A stretch of DNA of 64,000 nt. It comes from Flagellimonas sp. HMM57. GTDB taxonomy: Bacteria > Bacteroidota > Bacteroidia > Flavobacteriales > Flavobacteriaceae. The DNA lies in contig NZ_CP090004.1 in NCBI RefSeq assembly GCF_021390175.1, positions 2,719,001-2,783,000 on the forward strand. Reading direction: 5' to 3'. The position numbers and the translations under genes were made by a program. Within the stretch, counting starts at the first letter, position 1. Every line of letters starts with the position of its first letter. Shown one piece after another: positions 8,826 to 17,126 of this stretch. Under the pieces are notes generated by a model that saw only the letters and a program-made list of their open reading frames with translations, searched no databases and had not been told where the DNA came from.

Positions 8826-9105
8826 CCATCAACCATCAACCATCAACCATCAACCATCAACCATCAACCATCAACCATCAACCATCAACCATCAACCATC
8901 AACCATCAACCATCAACCATCAACCATCAACCATCAACCATCAACCATCAACCATCAACCATCAACCATCAACCATCAACCATCAACCATCAACCATCAA
9001 CCATCAACCATCAACCATCAACCATCAACCATCAACCATCAACCATCAACCATCAACCATCAACCATCAACCATCAACCATCAACCATCAACCATCAACC
9101 ATCAA
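8826..9105. repeat. heptamer tandem array, unit CCATCAA x40
   Basis: 280 bp of uninterrupted CCATCAA, that is 40 copies with no visible mismatch. The last unit on the plus strand contains the TGA stop codon of the sigma gene (minus strand, 9102-9104), so the array begins inside that gene's stop codon. The long plus-strand open frames across it (repeating NHQPSTI) are artefacts of a 7-bp unit without plus-strand stop codons. Perfection over 40 units points to recent expansion or active homogenisation. Confidence 0.98.
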
Positions 9106-9599
9106 ATCCCGTCTATCTCCTCACGTAGGCTTTTTAAAGCCAAATGCATTCTTTTTTCTATGGCCTTTACACTCACGCCTTCTATTTCTGCGATTTCTGC
9201 ATATTTCTTTCCATCTATTCTATTGAGTAAAAATGTAGTTCTTTGGTTCTCGGGTAAATTGTTCAATGCCCTATCCAATTTCGCCTTGTATTCTTTTTCT
9301 TCCAATAAAAAATCAGGAGATTCATTGGAGTGCTCAAGAGTTGGTTCTGCGTACTTCAATCGTACCTTTTCCGCCTTTATGACGTTTAAATAGGTGTTGT
9401 TTGCGACGGTGTACAGATACGACTTTGCTTTTTCAGGCAGTACTTTTGCACAATTCTCCCATAGCTTTACAAAAGCGTCTTGTACTGCATCGTGTGCTTT
9501 TTCTTCGTTTCCGAATTTATAATATATGTAATTGAATATCGTTTTGGAATTAGTCTTGAATATGGAACTAAATAACCGTTCTTCGCAAACATTTTTCAT
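9102..9599 (-). CDS. ECF RNA polymerase sigma factor, FecI-like
   Basis: Sigma-70 family extracytoplasmic-function factor of 165 residues. Region 2 is around 20-75 with FGNEEKAHDAVQDAFVKLWEN. Region 4 is around 110-160 with LPENQRTTFLLNRIDGKKYAEIA and a helix-turn-helix. It should direct transcription of the downstream FecR/TonB-receptor genes when the receptor senses its ligand. A minus-strand TATCTTTG box lies 21 bp before the ATG. Its stop codon is part of the first unit of the 40-copy heptamer array. It is a typical Bacteroidota member without region 1 or 3. Confidence 0.93.
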   Translation of the reverse strand: MKNVCEERLFSSIFKTNSKTIFNYIYYKFGNEEKAHDAVQDAFVKLWENCAKVLPEKAKSYLYTVANNTYLNVIKAEKVRLKYAEPTLEHSNESPDFLLEEKEYKAKLDRALNNLPENQRTTFLLNRIDGKKYAEIAEIEGVSVKAIEKRMHLALKSLREEIDGI

Positions 9600-9620
9600 T
9601 TAAAAGGTTTGTCATTTGCC

Positions 9621-9628
9621 CAAAGATA
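9621..9628 (-). promoter_or_regulatory. -7 promoter box of the ECF sigma gene (TATCTTTG)
   Basis: Minus-strand TAnnTTTG match 21 bp upstream of the ATG at 9599. It suggests that the housekeeping sigma factor transcribes this gene. Confidence 0.5.
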
Positions 9629-9710
9629 TTTTAAAAAAATGAGCTTGAGTAGGGTTTTTTAATTCAGAGTTGTTTTAACATTGTAGTATGATTCTCTATG
9701 TCAAATCATT

Positions 9711-10790
9711 ATGAAAAAACGTATTGCTAGTTTAACATATCTAGGTGTTTTTATCATGGCCCTCAATTTTATTGCTTGTCAAGATGGCTTTGAGGAAGCA
9801 GTTGATGGCAATGTTCAACAGTCTATAACAGCCAATTCCCATATTGGTATGTTGATCAAAAGAACGGCGGCCAAAGATGGTTCTTTTGATAATATCGTGG
9901 ATGGTGCCAGCTGTATCTCGGTACAATTTCCATATAACGTAGAAGCAAACGGAGTTCAACTTACTATAAACTCAAGAAAGGATTTTGGGGCTATTGAAAG
10001 TATTTTTGATAGGAATGATGCAGAAACCAATAATTTGGAAATCGTTTTTCCAATTACGATAGTTTTGGCCAACTATGACGAAGAGATAATAGATTCCAAG
10101 GAACAACTACAAGAGTTAGCGGCAAGTTGTATTGAGGGAGGAAATGATGATAATATCGAATGTGTTGATTTCATATACCCTATAACTATTTTTACTTTTG
10201 ACCCAAACAATCAGCGCACTGGCGAGGTCAATGTAAGTAGCGATAGGCAACTAAGAATATTCTTTAAGGGATTAAATGATACTGACCTTGTAGGTGTGGA
10301 ATTTCCATTGACTTTACAAAAGTTTGATACTACTGAGATTATAATAAACACCAATAGTGAACTTGTCGCTACATTGGAAACAGCAAAAGATGAATGTGAT
10401 GAAGATGACGACAACGATTTTAATGATGACGATTTTGATGAACAACAATTTGATGCCTATCTAGGACTATGTGAATGGGAGATCACGGAAATGGTCAGTG
10501 AAGGTAATAGTCAGATAGAACAATATGTTGGGTATACACTGGCGTTTTTGGAAGAAAACATTTTGCTGTTAAAAGATATGAACGGAAATACTTTTAATGG
10601 CACTTGGAGTTCAAACTTTACAACCCAAGGTGCATTAGTGACGATACAGCTCGAAGAATTTATTGAATTTAACCTTGAATGGTCGGTGTCTGAAATAGCA
10701 CAAAATACCATAAGGTTCAATGTGGGCACCGAACATAAAATAATACTTGAGCAGCGCTGTGTGGACGAAGCGAGTGCTCTTATACGATAG
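9711..10790 (+). CDS. secreted lipoprotein with acidic stretch and lipocalin-like C-terminal domain
   Basis: 359 residues. The N-terminus has a lipoprotein signal with lipobox LNFIAC (Cys near residue 23). The middle part holds two similar segments about 110 residues apart (CISVQFPYNVEANGVQLTIN and CVDFIYPITIFTFDPNNQ, with DFGAIESIF and QLRIFFKGL following), so it is probably a duplicated beta-domain. An Asp-rich run lies near 225-245. The last 110 residues start GLCEWEITEMVSEGN and resemble the lipocalin-like fold seen in the next gene. Function unknown; probably surface or periplasm exposed, and the acidic stretch may bind calcium. The downstream gene is a smaller protein with a similar last domain. 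Confidence 0.75.
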   Translation: MKKRIASLTYLGVFIMALNFIACQDGFEEAVDGNVQQSITANSHIGMLIKRTAAKDGSFDNIVDGASCISVQFPYNVEANGVQLTINSRKDFGAIESIFDRNDAETNNLEIVFPITIVLANYDEEIIDSKEQLQELAASCIEGGNDDNIECVDFIYPITIFTFDPNNQRTGEVNVSSDRQLRIFFKGLNDTDLVGVEFPLTLQKFDTTEIIINTNSELVATLETAKDECDEDDDNDFNDDDFDEQQFDAYLGLCEWEITEMVSEGNSQIEQYVGYTLAFLEENILLLKDMNGNTFNGTWSSNFTTQGALVTIQLEEFIEFNLEWSVSEIAQNTIRFNVGTEHKIILEQRCVDEASALIR

Positions 10791-10877
10791 AAATAACTAG
10801 GCATTGAGATTGGTATAAGATGATTACAGTGCCTCGCAGTTAAAGATTTTAGAAAAAGAAGATTTCCCCATTTTTTG

Positions 10878-10916
10878 GAAAAGGACGACTATCCCTAAAG
10901 CCGTCCTTTTCTTTTT
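10878..10916 (+). terminator. rho-independent terminator after the 359-aa lipoprotein gene
   Basis: Stem GAAAAGGACG / CGTCCTTTTC with a loop of about 14 nt, followed by TTTTT. It separates the two acidic lipoprotein genes into different transcripts. Confidence 0.75.
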
Positions 10917-10962
10917 AAGGCTTAAAAGTGTTTTGAACTAAGATTTCTAAATTATTTTTTAA

Positions 10963-10976
10963 GAGGGGGGGTGGGG
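10963..10976. other. homopolymeric G tract upstream of acidic lipoprotein
   Basis: Seven G then T then four G in an otherwise AT-rich spacer, 63 bp before the next ATG and directly before the TATATTTTG sequence, a near-match to a -7 box. A slippage-prone G run at promoter distance could vary expression. I have no evidence for length variation. Confidence 0.4.
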
Positions 10977-11038
10977 TATATTTTGTTTAGCCTGTTCTAT
11001 CAATGTAACAGATAAAATAGAATAGTAACATAAACAAA

Positions 11039-11551
11039 ATGATCATGAAGTATTTAAAGCAAATTTTTTTAAGCAGTTTAGTAGTCCTTACCGTATCATG
11101 TGATAATAACGAGGATGGGAATGATGATTTCAATAGCAACGATTTTTTTGACAGTACCGATGTAATGGCAATGGAGAATATTGCCGAAACTGGTAGCTGG
11201 AGAGTTACAAAATTTATTGACGATGGTGTTGATGAGACCGATGACTTCGCAACATATACCTTTATTTTTAATGAAGATGGAAGTATTGTTGCGGATAATG
11301 GCTCTGAAACGGTAACAGGTTCTTGGAAAATTGAATATGATGACGATGACGATGACAAGTCAGATGATTTGGAGCTTGAAATATCTTTTTCAACATCAAA
11401 CGATATTCTGGATGACTTGGACGATGATTGGTATGTTCTTGAATACAGCGTAAATCGTATTCGTTTAGCTGAAGATGATGATTTGGATGATGACGACGAT
11501 GATGATGACGACGATGATGATGATGATTTTTTAACTTTTGAGCGAATCTAA
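11039..11551 (+). CDS. small acidic lipoprotein with lipocalin-like domain
   Basis: 170 residues. Lipoprotein signal with lipobox VLTVSC (Cys about 21). After an acidic linker it has a pattern common in flavobacterial lipocalin-like proteins: GSWRVTKFIDDGVDETDDF, then YTFIFNEDGSI, then TGSWKIEYD, then DDWYVLEYSVNRIRL. The C-terminus is an almost pure Asp run (from about residue 147) followed by DFLTFERI. The second half of the upstream 359-residue protein shows the same order of W and G motifs, so the two may be paralogous. The Asp runs are encoded by mixed GAT/GAC codons, which suggests selection for Asp rather than codon slippage alone. ATG 11045 is an equally possible start. Confidence 0.8.
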   Translation: MIMKYLKQIFLSSLVVLTVSCDNNEDGNDDFNSNDFFDSTDVMAMENIAETGSWRVTKFIDDGVDETDDFATYTFIFNEDGSIVADNGSETVTGSWKIEYDDDDDDKSDDLELEISFSTSNDILDDLDDDWYVLEYSVNRIRLAEDDDLDDDDDDDDDDDDDDFLTFERI

Positions 11552-11581
11552 TAGGAGATTATAATTTGAGATAGTATGGAT

Positions 11582-11610
11582 AAGGAGCAGTTATTTTACT
11601 GCTCCTTTTT
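11582..11610 (+). terminator. rho-independent terminator after acidic lipoprotein
   Basis: Stem AAGGAGCAG / CTGCTCCTT with an 8-nt AT loop, followed by TTT. Confidence 0.85.
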
Positions 11611-11659
11611 CATTTGTGCATTTTCATTAACAAAATGTGGGCTTCCCATTGCTTATTCT

Positions 11660-11667
11660 TAAATTTG
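11660..11667 (+). promoter_or_regulatory. -7 promoter box of ffh (TAAATTTG)
   Basis: TAnnTTTG match 26 bp upstream of the ffh ATG at 11694. Its position supports that start over the more upstream in-frame start at 11637, which would lie before the promoter. Confidence 0.5.
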
Positions 11668-11693
11668 TCCTTCTTAAAAAATTAGGTAACAAG

Positions 11694-13022
11694 ATGTTTG
11701 ATAATTTAAGCGATAAGTTAGATAAGGCGTTACATGTCCTTAAAGGGCATGGTCAGATAACGGAAATCAATGTAGCGGAAACCCTAAAAGAAATAAGACG
11801 GGCATTGCTCGATGCCGATGTCAATTTTAAGATAGCTAAAGAATTTACCAATAAAGTCAAAGAGAAAGCTCTTGGTCAGAATGTATTGACCAATTTACAG
11901 CCTGGCCAGCTTATGGTCAAGATCGTAAAGGATGAACTGACTGCTTTAATGGGGGGAGATGCCGAAGAAATTGACCTTTCAGGGAATCCTTCGGTTATTT
12001 TAATGTCTGGTCTACAAGGTTCCGGTAAAACTACATTTTCAGGAAAACTGGCGAATTACCTGAAGAATAAGAAAAATAAGAAACCACTTTTGGTTGCTTG
12101 TGATGTATATCGTCCAGCGGCTATAGACCAGTTGCACGTAGTTGGGGAACAAATTGGGGCAGAAGTATTTTCGGATAGGGATAACAACGATCCCGTTGCA
12201 ATTGCCAAAGCAGGTATAAATCACGCAAAAACTTTGGGTTGCAATGTGGTTATTATCGATACCGCTGGTCGTTTGGCGGTTGATGAACAAATGATGACTG
12301 AAATTGCCAATATCCACAAAGCAATAACACCGCAAGAAACACTGTTCGTGGTAGATTCCATGACAGGTCAAGATGCTGTGAATACCGCAAAAGCCTTCAA
12401 TGATATCCTAAACTTTGATGGTGTCATACTTACAAAGCTGGATGGTGATACCCGTGGTGGTGCGGCCATTTCCATAAAATCCGTGGTGGATAAGCCTATC
12501 AAATTTATCGGTACTGGAGAGAAAATGGAGGCAATCGATGTCTTTTATCCTTCCAGAATGGCAGATAGGATTTTAGGAATGGGAGATGTGGTCTCTTTGG
12601 TAGAACGTGCACAGGAACAATTTGATGAAGAACAGGCACGTAAAATCCAAAAGAAGATCGCCAAGAACAGATTTGGGTTTGATGACTTCTTGAGTCAAAT
12701 ACAACAAATCAAGAAAATGGGGAATATGAAGGACCTCATGGGTATGATTCCTGGAGCGGGAAAAGCATTAAAGGGATTGGATATTGATGACGATGCCTTT
12801 AAGCATATTGAAGCTATTATACATTCCATGACGCCCGAAGAGCGCTCAACCCCATCAAAATTGAATGCAAGCCGAAAAAAACGTATTGCCAATGGTAGTG
12901 GGCGTACGGTACAAGAGGTAAATCAGTTGCTAAAACAGTTTGAACAGATGAGCAAGATGATGAAGATGATGCAAGGCGGTGGAGGTAAAAAAATGATGCA
13001 AATGATGCAGAATATGCGTTGA
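11694..13022 (+). CDS. ffh: signal recognition particle protein Ffh
   Basis: 442-residue GTPase that, with SRP RNA, targets nascent membrane proteins to FtsY and the translocon. N domain about 1-95 (MFDNLSDKLDKALHVL). G domain has GLQGSGKTT (P loop), DVYRPAA, DTAGRL and TKLDGD. The C-terminal M domain ends in a Met-rich tail (KMMKMMQ, then KKMMQMMQNM) that binds signal peptides. The open frame extends 19 codons upstream, but the -7 box and the conserved N-terminus place the start at 11694. The stop is followed after three bases by a heptamer array and then folD, in the same direction. Confidence 0.97.
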   Translation: MFDNLSDKLDKALHVLKGHGQITEINVAETLKEIRRALLDADVNFKIAKEFTNKVKEKALGQNVLTNLQPGQLMVKIVKDELTALMGGDAEEIDLSGNPSVILMSGLQGSGKTTFSGKLANYLKNKKNKKPLLVACDVYRPAAIDQLHVVGEQIGAEVFSDRDNNDPVAIAKAGINHAKTLGCNVVIIDTAGRLAVDEQMMTEIANIHKAITPQETLFVVDSMTGQDAVNTAKAFNDILNFDGVILTKLDGDTRGGAAISIKSVVDKPIKFIGTGEKMEAIDVFYPSRMADRILGMGDVVSLVERAQEQFDEEQARKIQKKIAKNRFGFDDFLSQIQQIKKMGNMKDLMGMIPGAGKALKGLDIDDDAFKHIEAIIHSMTPEERSTPSKLNASRKKRIANGSGRTVQEVNQLLKQFEQMSKMMKMMQGGGGKKMMQMMQNMR

Positions 13023-13025
13023 TTT

Positions 13026-13108
13026 TAGTCAGTAGTCAGTAGTCAGTAGTCAGTAGTCAGTAGTCAGTAGTCAGTAGTCAGTAGTCAGTAGTCAGTAGTC
13101 AGTAGTCA
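13026..13108. repeat. heptamer tandem array, unit TAGTCAG x11 plus a partial copy
   Basis: Eleven perfect TAGTCAG units (13026-13102) and a final TAGTCA. The array starts 3 bp after the ffh stop and ends 28 bp before the folD start, so it fills most of the spacer. Confidence 0.97.
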
Positions 13109-13136
13109 ATAATTTGTTACTTAAATAAGCGTTCAG

Positions 13137-14021
13137 ATGGAAATCCTAGATGGGAAAAAAGTATCCAACGACATTAAAAATGAAATCGCGGCCGAGGTTG
13201 CCAAAATGAAGGAAAAAGGAGAAAAAGTTCCTCATCTTGCGGCAATAATAGTTGGTAACGATGGAGCAAGTCTTACCTATGTAGGAAGTAAGGTGCGATC
13301 CTGCGAACGTATCGGTTTTGAGTCTACGCTAATCCGTATGCCAAGTACAACATCAGAACAAGAACTACTTAAAAAAATACATGAGCTCAACGAAGATGAA
13401 AATATAGATGGTTTTATAGTCCAACTTCCACTTCCAGAGCAAATAGATACACAAGAAGTTATTATGGCCATTCATCCAGATAAAGATGTTGATGGCTTTC
13501 ATCCAACGAATTTTGGTAAAATGGCGTTGGATATGAGTACATTCATTCCCGCTACACCCTTTGGAATTCTTGAACTTCTTGAACGTTACAATGTTGATAC
13601 CAAAGGCAAGCATACGGTCGTGATCGGTCGCAGCCATATTGTTGGTAGGCCAATGAGTATTTTAATGGGCAGAAAAGGATGGCCCGGAAATTCCACGGTT
13701 ACCCTTACCCATAGTCATACCAAAAATATCACCCAGATTATTTCTCAGGCGGATATTGTTATTTCTGCATTAGGGGTTCCTAAATTTCTTAAAGCGGAAA
13801 TGGTAAAGGACGATGCCGTAATAATAGATGTGGGCATAACCCGTGTTCCCGATGATTCTCGCGAAAGGGGATATTATATCACAGGAGATGTAGATTTTGA
13901 AAACGTTAGCAAGAAAGCATCTTATATCACTCCAGTTCCGGGTGGTGTAGGACCTATGACAATAGCCATGTTGTTAAAAAACACGTTATTGGCAAGGGAG
14001 CGTCATAGAATGAAAAAATAA
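13137..14021 (+). CDS. folD: bifunctional methylenetetrahydrofolate dehydrogenase / cyclohydrolase FolD
   Basis: 294 residues, normal length. Cytoplasmic one-carbon enzyme that oxidises 5,10-methylene-THF to 5,10-methenyl-THF and hydrolyses it to 10-formyl-THF. Visible signatures are the catalytic Tyr/Lys segment TYVGSKVRSCERIGF near residues 49-63, GFIVQLPLP near 97, VIGRSHIVGRPM near 163 in the NADP-binding domain, and the C-terminal PGGVGPMTIAMLL near 268. It lies downstream of ffh across a heptamer array and may be read from the same transcript. Confidence 0.97.
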   Translation: MEILDGKKVSNDIKNEIAAEVAKMKEKGEKVPHLAAIIVGNDGASLTYVGSKVRSCERIGFESTLIRMPSTTSEQELLKKIHELNEDENIDGFIVQLPLPEQIDTQEVIMAIHPDKDVDGFHPTNFGKMALDMSTFIPATPFGILELLERYNVDTKGKHTVVIGRSHIVGRPMSILMGRKGWPGNSTVTLTHSHTKNITQIISQADIVISALGVPKFLKAEMVKDDAVIIDVGITRVPDDSRERGYYITGDVDFENVSKKASYITPVPGGVGPMTIAMLLKNTLLARERHRMKK

Positions 14022-14159
14022 CTATTCGTTTTCCTTTAATTGGGTTTCTTCGTCTGGGGTCAATATTTCCAAGTCTTGGTCGCCTTCGTCATTGGTACAA
14101 CTTGTAACGGCCATTGAGGTGAATACTAAAGTAATTAAAAGTAAAATTGTCTTCATCAT
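14022..14159 (-). CDS. very small lipoprotein, 45 aa
   Basis: Reading the minus strand from the ATG at 14159 (or the next codon ATG at 14156) gives MMKTILLLITLVFTSMAVTSC and then an acidic tail ending QLKENE. The first 20 residues form a textbook signal with lipobox AVTSC (Cys21), and the mature peptide is only 25 residues with nine acidic residues. The stop directly abuts the folD stop (tail to tail, no spacer). Short free-standing lipoproteins of this kind are usually missed by gene finders. Function unknown. Confidence 0.65.
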   Translation of the reverse strand: MMKTILLLITLVFTSMAVTSCTNDEGDQDLEILTPDEETQLKENE

Positions 14160-14306
14160 CTGGTAATTTAGTAGGTGTTATACCTGTATGATTTCTAATT
14201 AGATAACGTTTGGTCATACCAAAATAGTATCCAGAAATAGTTGAAAAAAGAATTGGTTTGAAGCAAGGTTTAAATTCAGTATCTTTTAGTTCAAATTCAA
14301 CCGTCC

Positions 14307-16034
14307 ATGAAAATTCAAGCATTTTTCTTTTTATCCTTTTTATTGGTGCTGAGCTCTTGCGCCAAAAAAGAAGCCACAAACCGTATTGCTGTATCATTTT
14401 CAACTAATGCCAGTGATAAACCTTTAGATGGACGTTTACTGCTAATGCTGTCCACAAACGATGAAAAAGAACCCCGTTTTCAAATAAACGCAGGGTTGAA
14501 GACACAATTGATTTTTGGCATGGACGTTGAAAATATGAACCCAGCTCAAGAGCTTGTCTTCGATGATGCCGTTTTCGGATTCCCCTATAAAAGTCTGAAT
14601 AACGTCCCCCCGGGAGAATATAATGTGCAAGCACTTCTACATACTTACGAGACCTTCAATCTAGCTACAGGCCATACTGTTAAGTTGCCTATGGATAACG
14701 GAGAAGGTCAACAATGGAACAAATCTCCCGGAAACTTGTACAGTGAACCTTTTAAAATCACAATTGACGAAAATGGCGTTCAAAATGTTAATGTGGTCAT
14801 GGATAAAGTAATTCCACCCATTGAAGAGGCAAAAGACACCGAATGGATAAAACATATAAAGATTAAATCTGAAAAGCTTTCTGAATTTTGGGGAAGGGAT
14901 ATGTATTTGGGAGCTCACGTGTTACTTCCAAAAGGTTTTGAAGAACATCCAGAAGCAAAATATCCATTGATGATTTTTCATGGTCATTTTCCAAGTGATT
15001 TTGGCGGTTTTAGAACAACGCCGCCCGACCCAAATACAAAACCTGAGTACTCGGCACGTTTTAATGTTGAGGGATATAATATTATACAACAACAAGAAGC
15101 ATATGATTTTTACCAACGTTGGAACGAACCTGATTTTCCAAGGTTTCTAATCATTGAAATTCAGCATCCAACACCGTATTATGACGATTCCTATGCGGTC
15201 AATTCAGAAAGTCAAGGCCCTTACGGTGATGCGATCACGCATGAATTGATTCCGTACATAGAAAAGGAGTTTAGGGGTATGGGAGAAGGATGGTCTCGGT
15301 TCTTATATGGTGGCTCTACAGGAGGTTGGGAAGCTTTGGCGGTACAAGTAAAATATCCGGAAGAATACAATGGTTGTTTCGCTGCCTGCCCAGACCCAAT
15401 AGATTTTAGGGCATATTGCCTCACCAATATCTACGAGGACAAAAATGCCTATTATTACGAAAGTGAGCACAAACAATTGGAGGTGCCTGCACATCGCGAC
15501 TATTTAGGACAAATTCAGACAACAACTAGAGAATACAACCATTTGGAATTGGTTTTGGGTACAAAATCTAGGTCTGGTCAGCAATGGGATATTTGGGAAG
15601 CGACTTATTCTCCTCAAGGTAAAGATGGTTATCCAGAACGCCTCTGGGATAAAATGACGGGAGACATCAATCCCAAAGTAGCGGATTATTGGCGTGAGAA
15701 TTTTGACCTTAGGTATATTCTGGAACGGGATTGGGACAAGCTGGGCGAAAATCTAAAAGGTAAAATTCATATCTATTGTGGGGATATGGATAACTATTAT
15801 CTAAACAATGCGGTGTACCTAATGGAAGATTTTTTGGAAAGTACTACAGATCCTTACTATGAAGGAGAAGTATTATATGGAGACAGGTCCGAGCATTGTT
15901 GGAACGGGGACCCGGAATTACCAAATCACATAACACGCATGCGTTATAATACCATGTACGTGCCTAAAATTATGAAACGTATAGCAGAAAGTGCTCCAAA
16001 AGATGCAGACTTAACAAGCTGGAGGTATCAATAA
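14307..16034 (+). CDS. lipoprotein of the alpha/beta-hydrolase esterase type
   Basis: 575 residues. Lipobox LVLSSC (Cys18), so exported and lipid-anchored. An N-terminal beta-rich domain (about 25-180) is followed by a hydrolase domain that resembles putative esterases: YPLMIFHGHFP near 218 and the nucleophile elbow GGSTGGWEA near 339, where Ser is the probable nucleophile. A late acidic/His region (CGDMDNYY near 490, DRSEHCWNGD near 530) could supply the remaining triad residues. Substrate unknown. A DUF2306 membrane-protein gene starts 3 bp after its stop, suggesting an operon. Confidence 0.8.
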   Translation: MKIQAFFFLSFLLVLSSCAKKEATNRIAVSFSTNASDKPLDGRLLLMLSTNDEKEPRFQINAGLKTQLIFGMDVENMNPAQELVFDDAVFGFPYKSLNNVPPGEYNVQALLHTYETFNLATGHTVKLPMDNGEGQQWNKSPGNLYSEPFKITIDENGVQNVNVVMDKVIPPIEEAKDTEWIKHIKIKSEKLSEFWGRDMYLGAHVLLPKGFEEHPEAKYPLMIFHGHFPSDFGGFRTTPPDPNTKPEYSARFNVEGYNIIQQQEAYDFYQRWNEPDFPRFLIIEIQHPTPYYDDSYAVNSESQGPYGDAITHELIPYIEKEFRGMGEGWSRFLYGGSTGGWEALAVQVKYPEEYNGCFAACPDPIDFRAYCLTNIYEDKNAYYYESEHKQLEVPAHRDYLGQIQTTTREYNHLELVLGTKSRSGQQWDIWEATYSPQGKDGYPERLWDKMTGDINPKVADYWRENFDLRYILERDWDKLGENLKGKIHIYCGDMDNYYLNNAVYLMEDFLESTTDPYYEGEVLYGDRSEHCWNGDPELPNHITRMRYNTMYVPKIMKRIAESAPKDADLTSWRYQ

Positions 16035-16037
16035 ATC

Positions 16038-16661
16038 ATGAAGAATTCAACAAACAAAATAGCTTGGGTCGTATTTGCTTTTTTGGCCATAGGAGTAGGA
16101 TTTTATCCTTTGGTCTACGCCTATTTTGGTAAGCAATTTGGTTTGTTGCTCTCAAAGAACGCCGAGCTCTTGTCGAATACGGTTTGGAATATTGGTTTCT
16201 ATGGACACATTACCTTTGGAGGCTTGGCACTAATGACAGGATGGTCGCAGTTCAGTGAAAAAATTCGTTCCAAGAATTTAAAACTACACAGGAATCTTGG
16301 TAAATTTTACGTCTTTACTGTATTGATAAGTGGAATCTGTGGCGTATACATCGCTTTTTTTGCTACAGGTGGTTTTATTGCATCACTAGGTTTTCTTTGT
16401 TTGGGCGCAATTTGGCTGTACACTACGCTCAGGGCATATATAGCTATTCGAAAAAAGGATTTGACCTTGCACCAAGGAATGATGATTTATAGCTACGCTG
16501 CATGTTTTGCCGCGGTCACCCTTCGTATATGGTTGCCTCTTTTAACCATTGCGTTTGGAGCCTTCTTGCCAGCCTACAAAATTGTGGCTTGGCTTTGCTG
16601 GGTTCCTAATATGATATTCGCTTTTTTCTGGATACGGAAAAAAGGTATTGTTTTGGCATAG
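16038..16661 (+). CDS. DUF2306 family membrane protein
   Basis: 207 residues with about six membrane helices. The features of the DUF2306 family are visible: a conserved H in the second helix (FYGHITFGGLALMTG), a polar LHRNLGKFYV turn, and LHQGMMIYSYAACFAAVTLRIW in the second half. The role of the family is not known. It follows the esterase lipoprotein by 3 bp and is likely co-transcribed. The end is close to the convergent VOC gene. Confidence 0.8.
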   Translation: MKNSTNKIAWVVFAFLAIGVGFYPLVYAYFGKQFGLLLSKNAELLSNTVWNIGFYGHITFGGLALMTGWSQFSEKIRSKNLKLHRNLGKFYVFTVLISGICGVYIAFFATGGFIASLGFLCLGAIWLYTTLRAYIAIRKKDLTLHQGMMIYSYAACFAAVTLRIWLPLLTIAFGAFLPAYKIVAWLCWVPNMIFAFFWIRKKGIVLA

Positions 16662-16666
16662 ACGAC

Positions 16667-17092
16667 CTACTTGGCAAACAACTGTTCCATGTCCTTAAAT
16701 GCCTTGAACTCCAAGGCATTTCCGGCAGGATCAAGGAAGAACATGGTGGCCTGTTCGCCAGTCTCACCTTCAAATCGTATGTAGGGGTCAATAACAAATT
16801 TTACATTTTTGGATTTAAGGGTGCTGGAAAAAGATTGAAAAGTATCCCATGGCAATACAACCCCATAATGCGGAACAGGTACATTTTTTCCATCAACTGC
16901 ATTGGTATGCACTTCTTCTTCTTCGGATTTAGCTTTGTAGTGAATGACCACTTGATGGCCAAACAAACTAAAATCTACCCAATGATCGCTACTACGACCT
17001 TCTTCACATCCTAAAACATCTTTGTAGAAGGTTCTGCACTCATCTAAATTGTGAACGGGAATCGCTACGTGGAAAGGCGTTACATTTTTCAT
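16667..17092 (-). CDS. VOC-superfamily (glyoxalase/dioxygenase-like) protein
   Basis: 141 residues with two beta-alpha-beta-beta-beta modules. [22 protein letters not shown] at the N-terminus and [15 protein letters not shown] at the C-terminus are typical of vicinal-oxygen-chelate proteins. Candidate metal ligands are His8, His56 (HQVVIHYK region) and Glu in ALEFKAF. It may be a dioxygenase, a glyoxalase-like isomerase or a binding protein; the sequence does not decide. It lies 34 bp downstream of the alpha/beta-hydrolase gene on the same strand. Confidence 0.85.
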   Translation of the reverse strand: MKNVTPFHVAIPVHNLDECRTFYKDVLGCEEGRSSDHWVDFSLFGHQVVIHYKAKSEEEEVHTNAVDGKNVPVPHYGVVLPWDTFQSFSSTLKSKNVKFVIDPYIRFEGETGEQATMFFLDPAGNALEFKAFKDMEQLFAK

Positions 17093-17126
17093 ATTGAAGA
17101 CTTTTAGTAAAATTAGGATATCCTAT

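Noticed and set aside
8665..9105. CRISPR array
   Set aside because: Repeats are 7 bp without spacers and there are no cas genes in the window.
8748..9393. Long plus-strand frames encoding NHQPSTI repeats (126 and 202 codons)
   Set aside because: They arise because CCATCAA has no stop codon on the plus strand and cycles through all frames. They have no initiation context or domain, and the second runs antisense through the sigma gene.
10211..11358. Ser/Val-rich minus-strand frames opposite the acidic lipoproteins
   Set aside because: They are antisense reflections of GAT/GAC runs (ATC/GTC/TCA codons) and have no homology or signals of their own.
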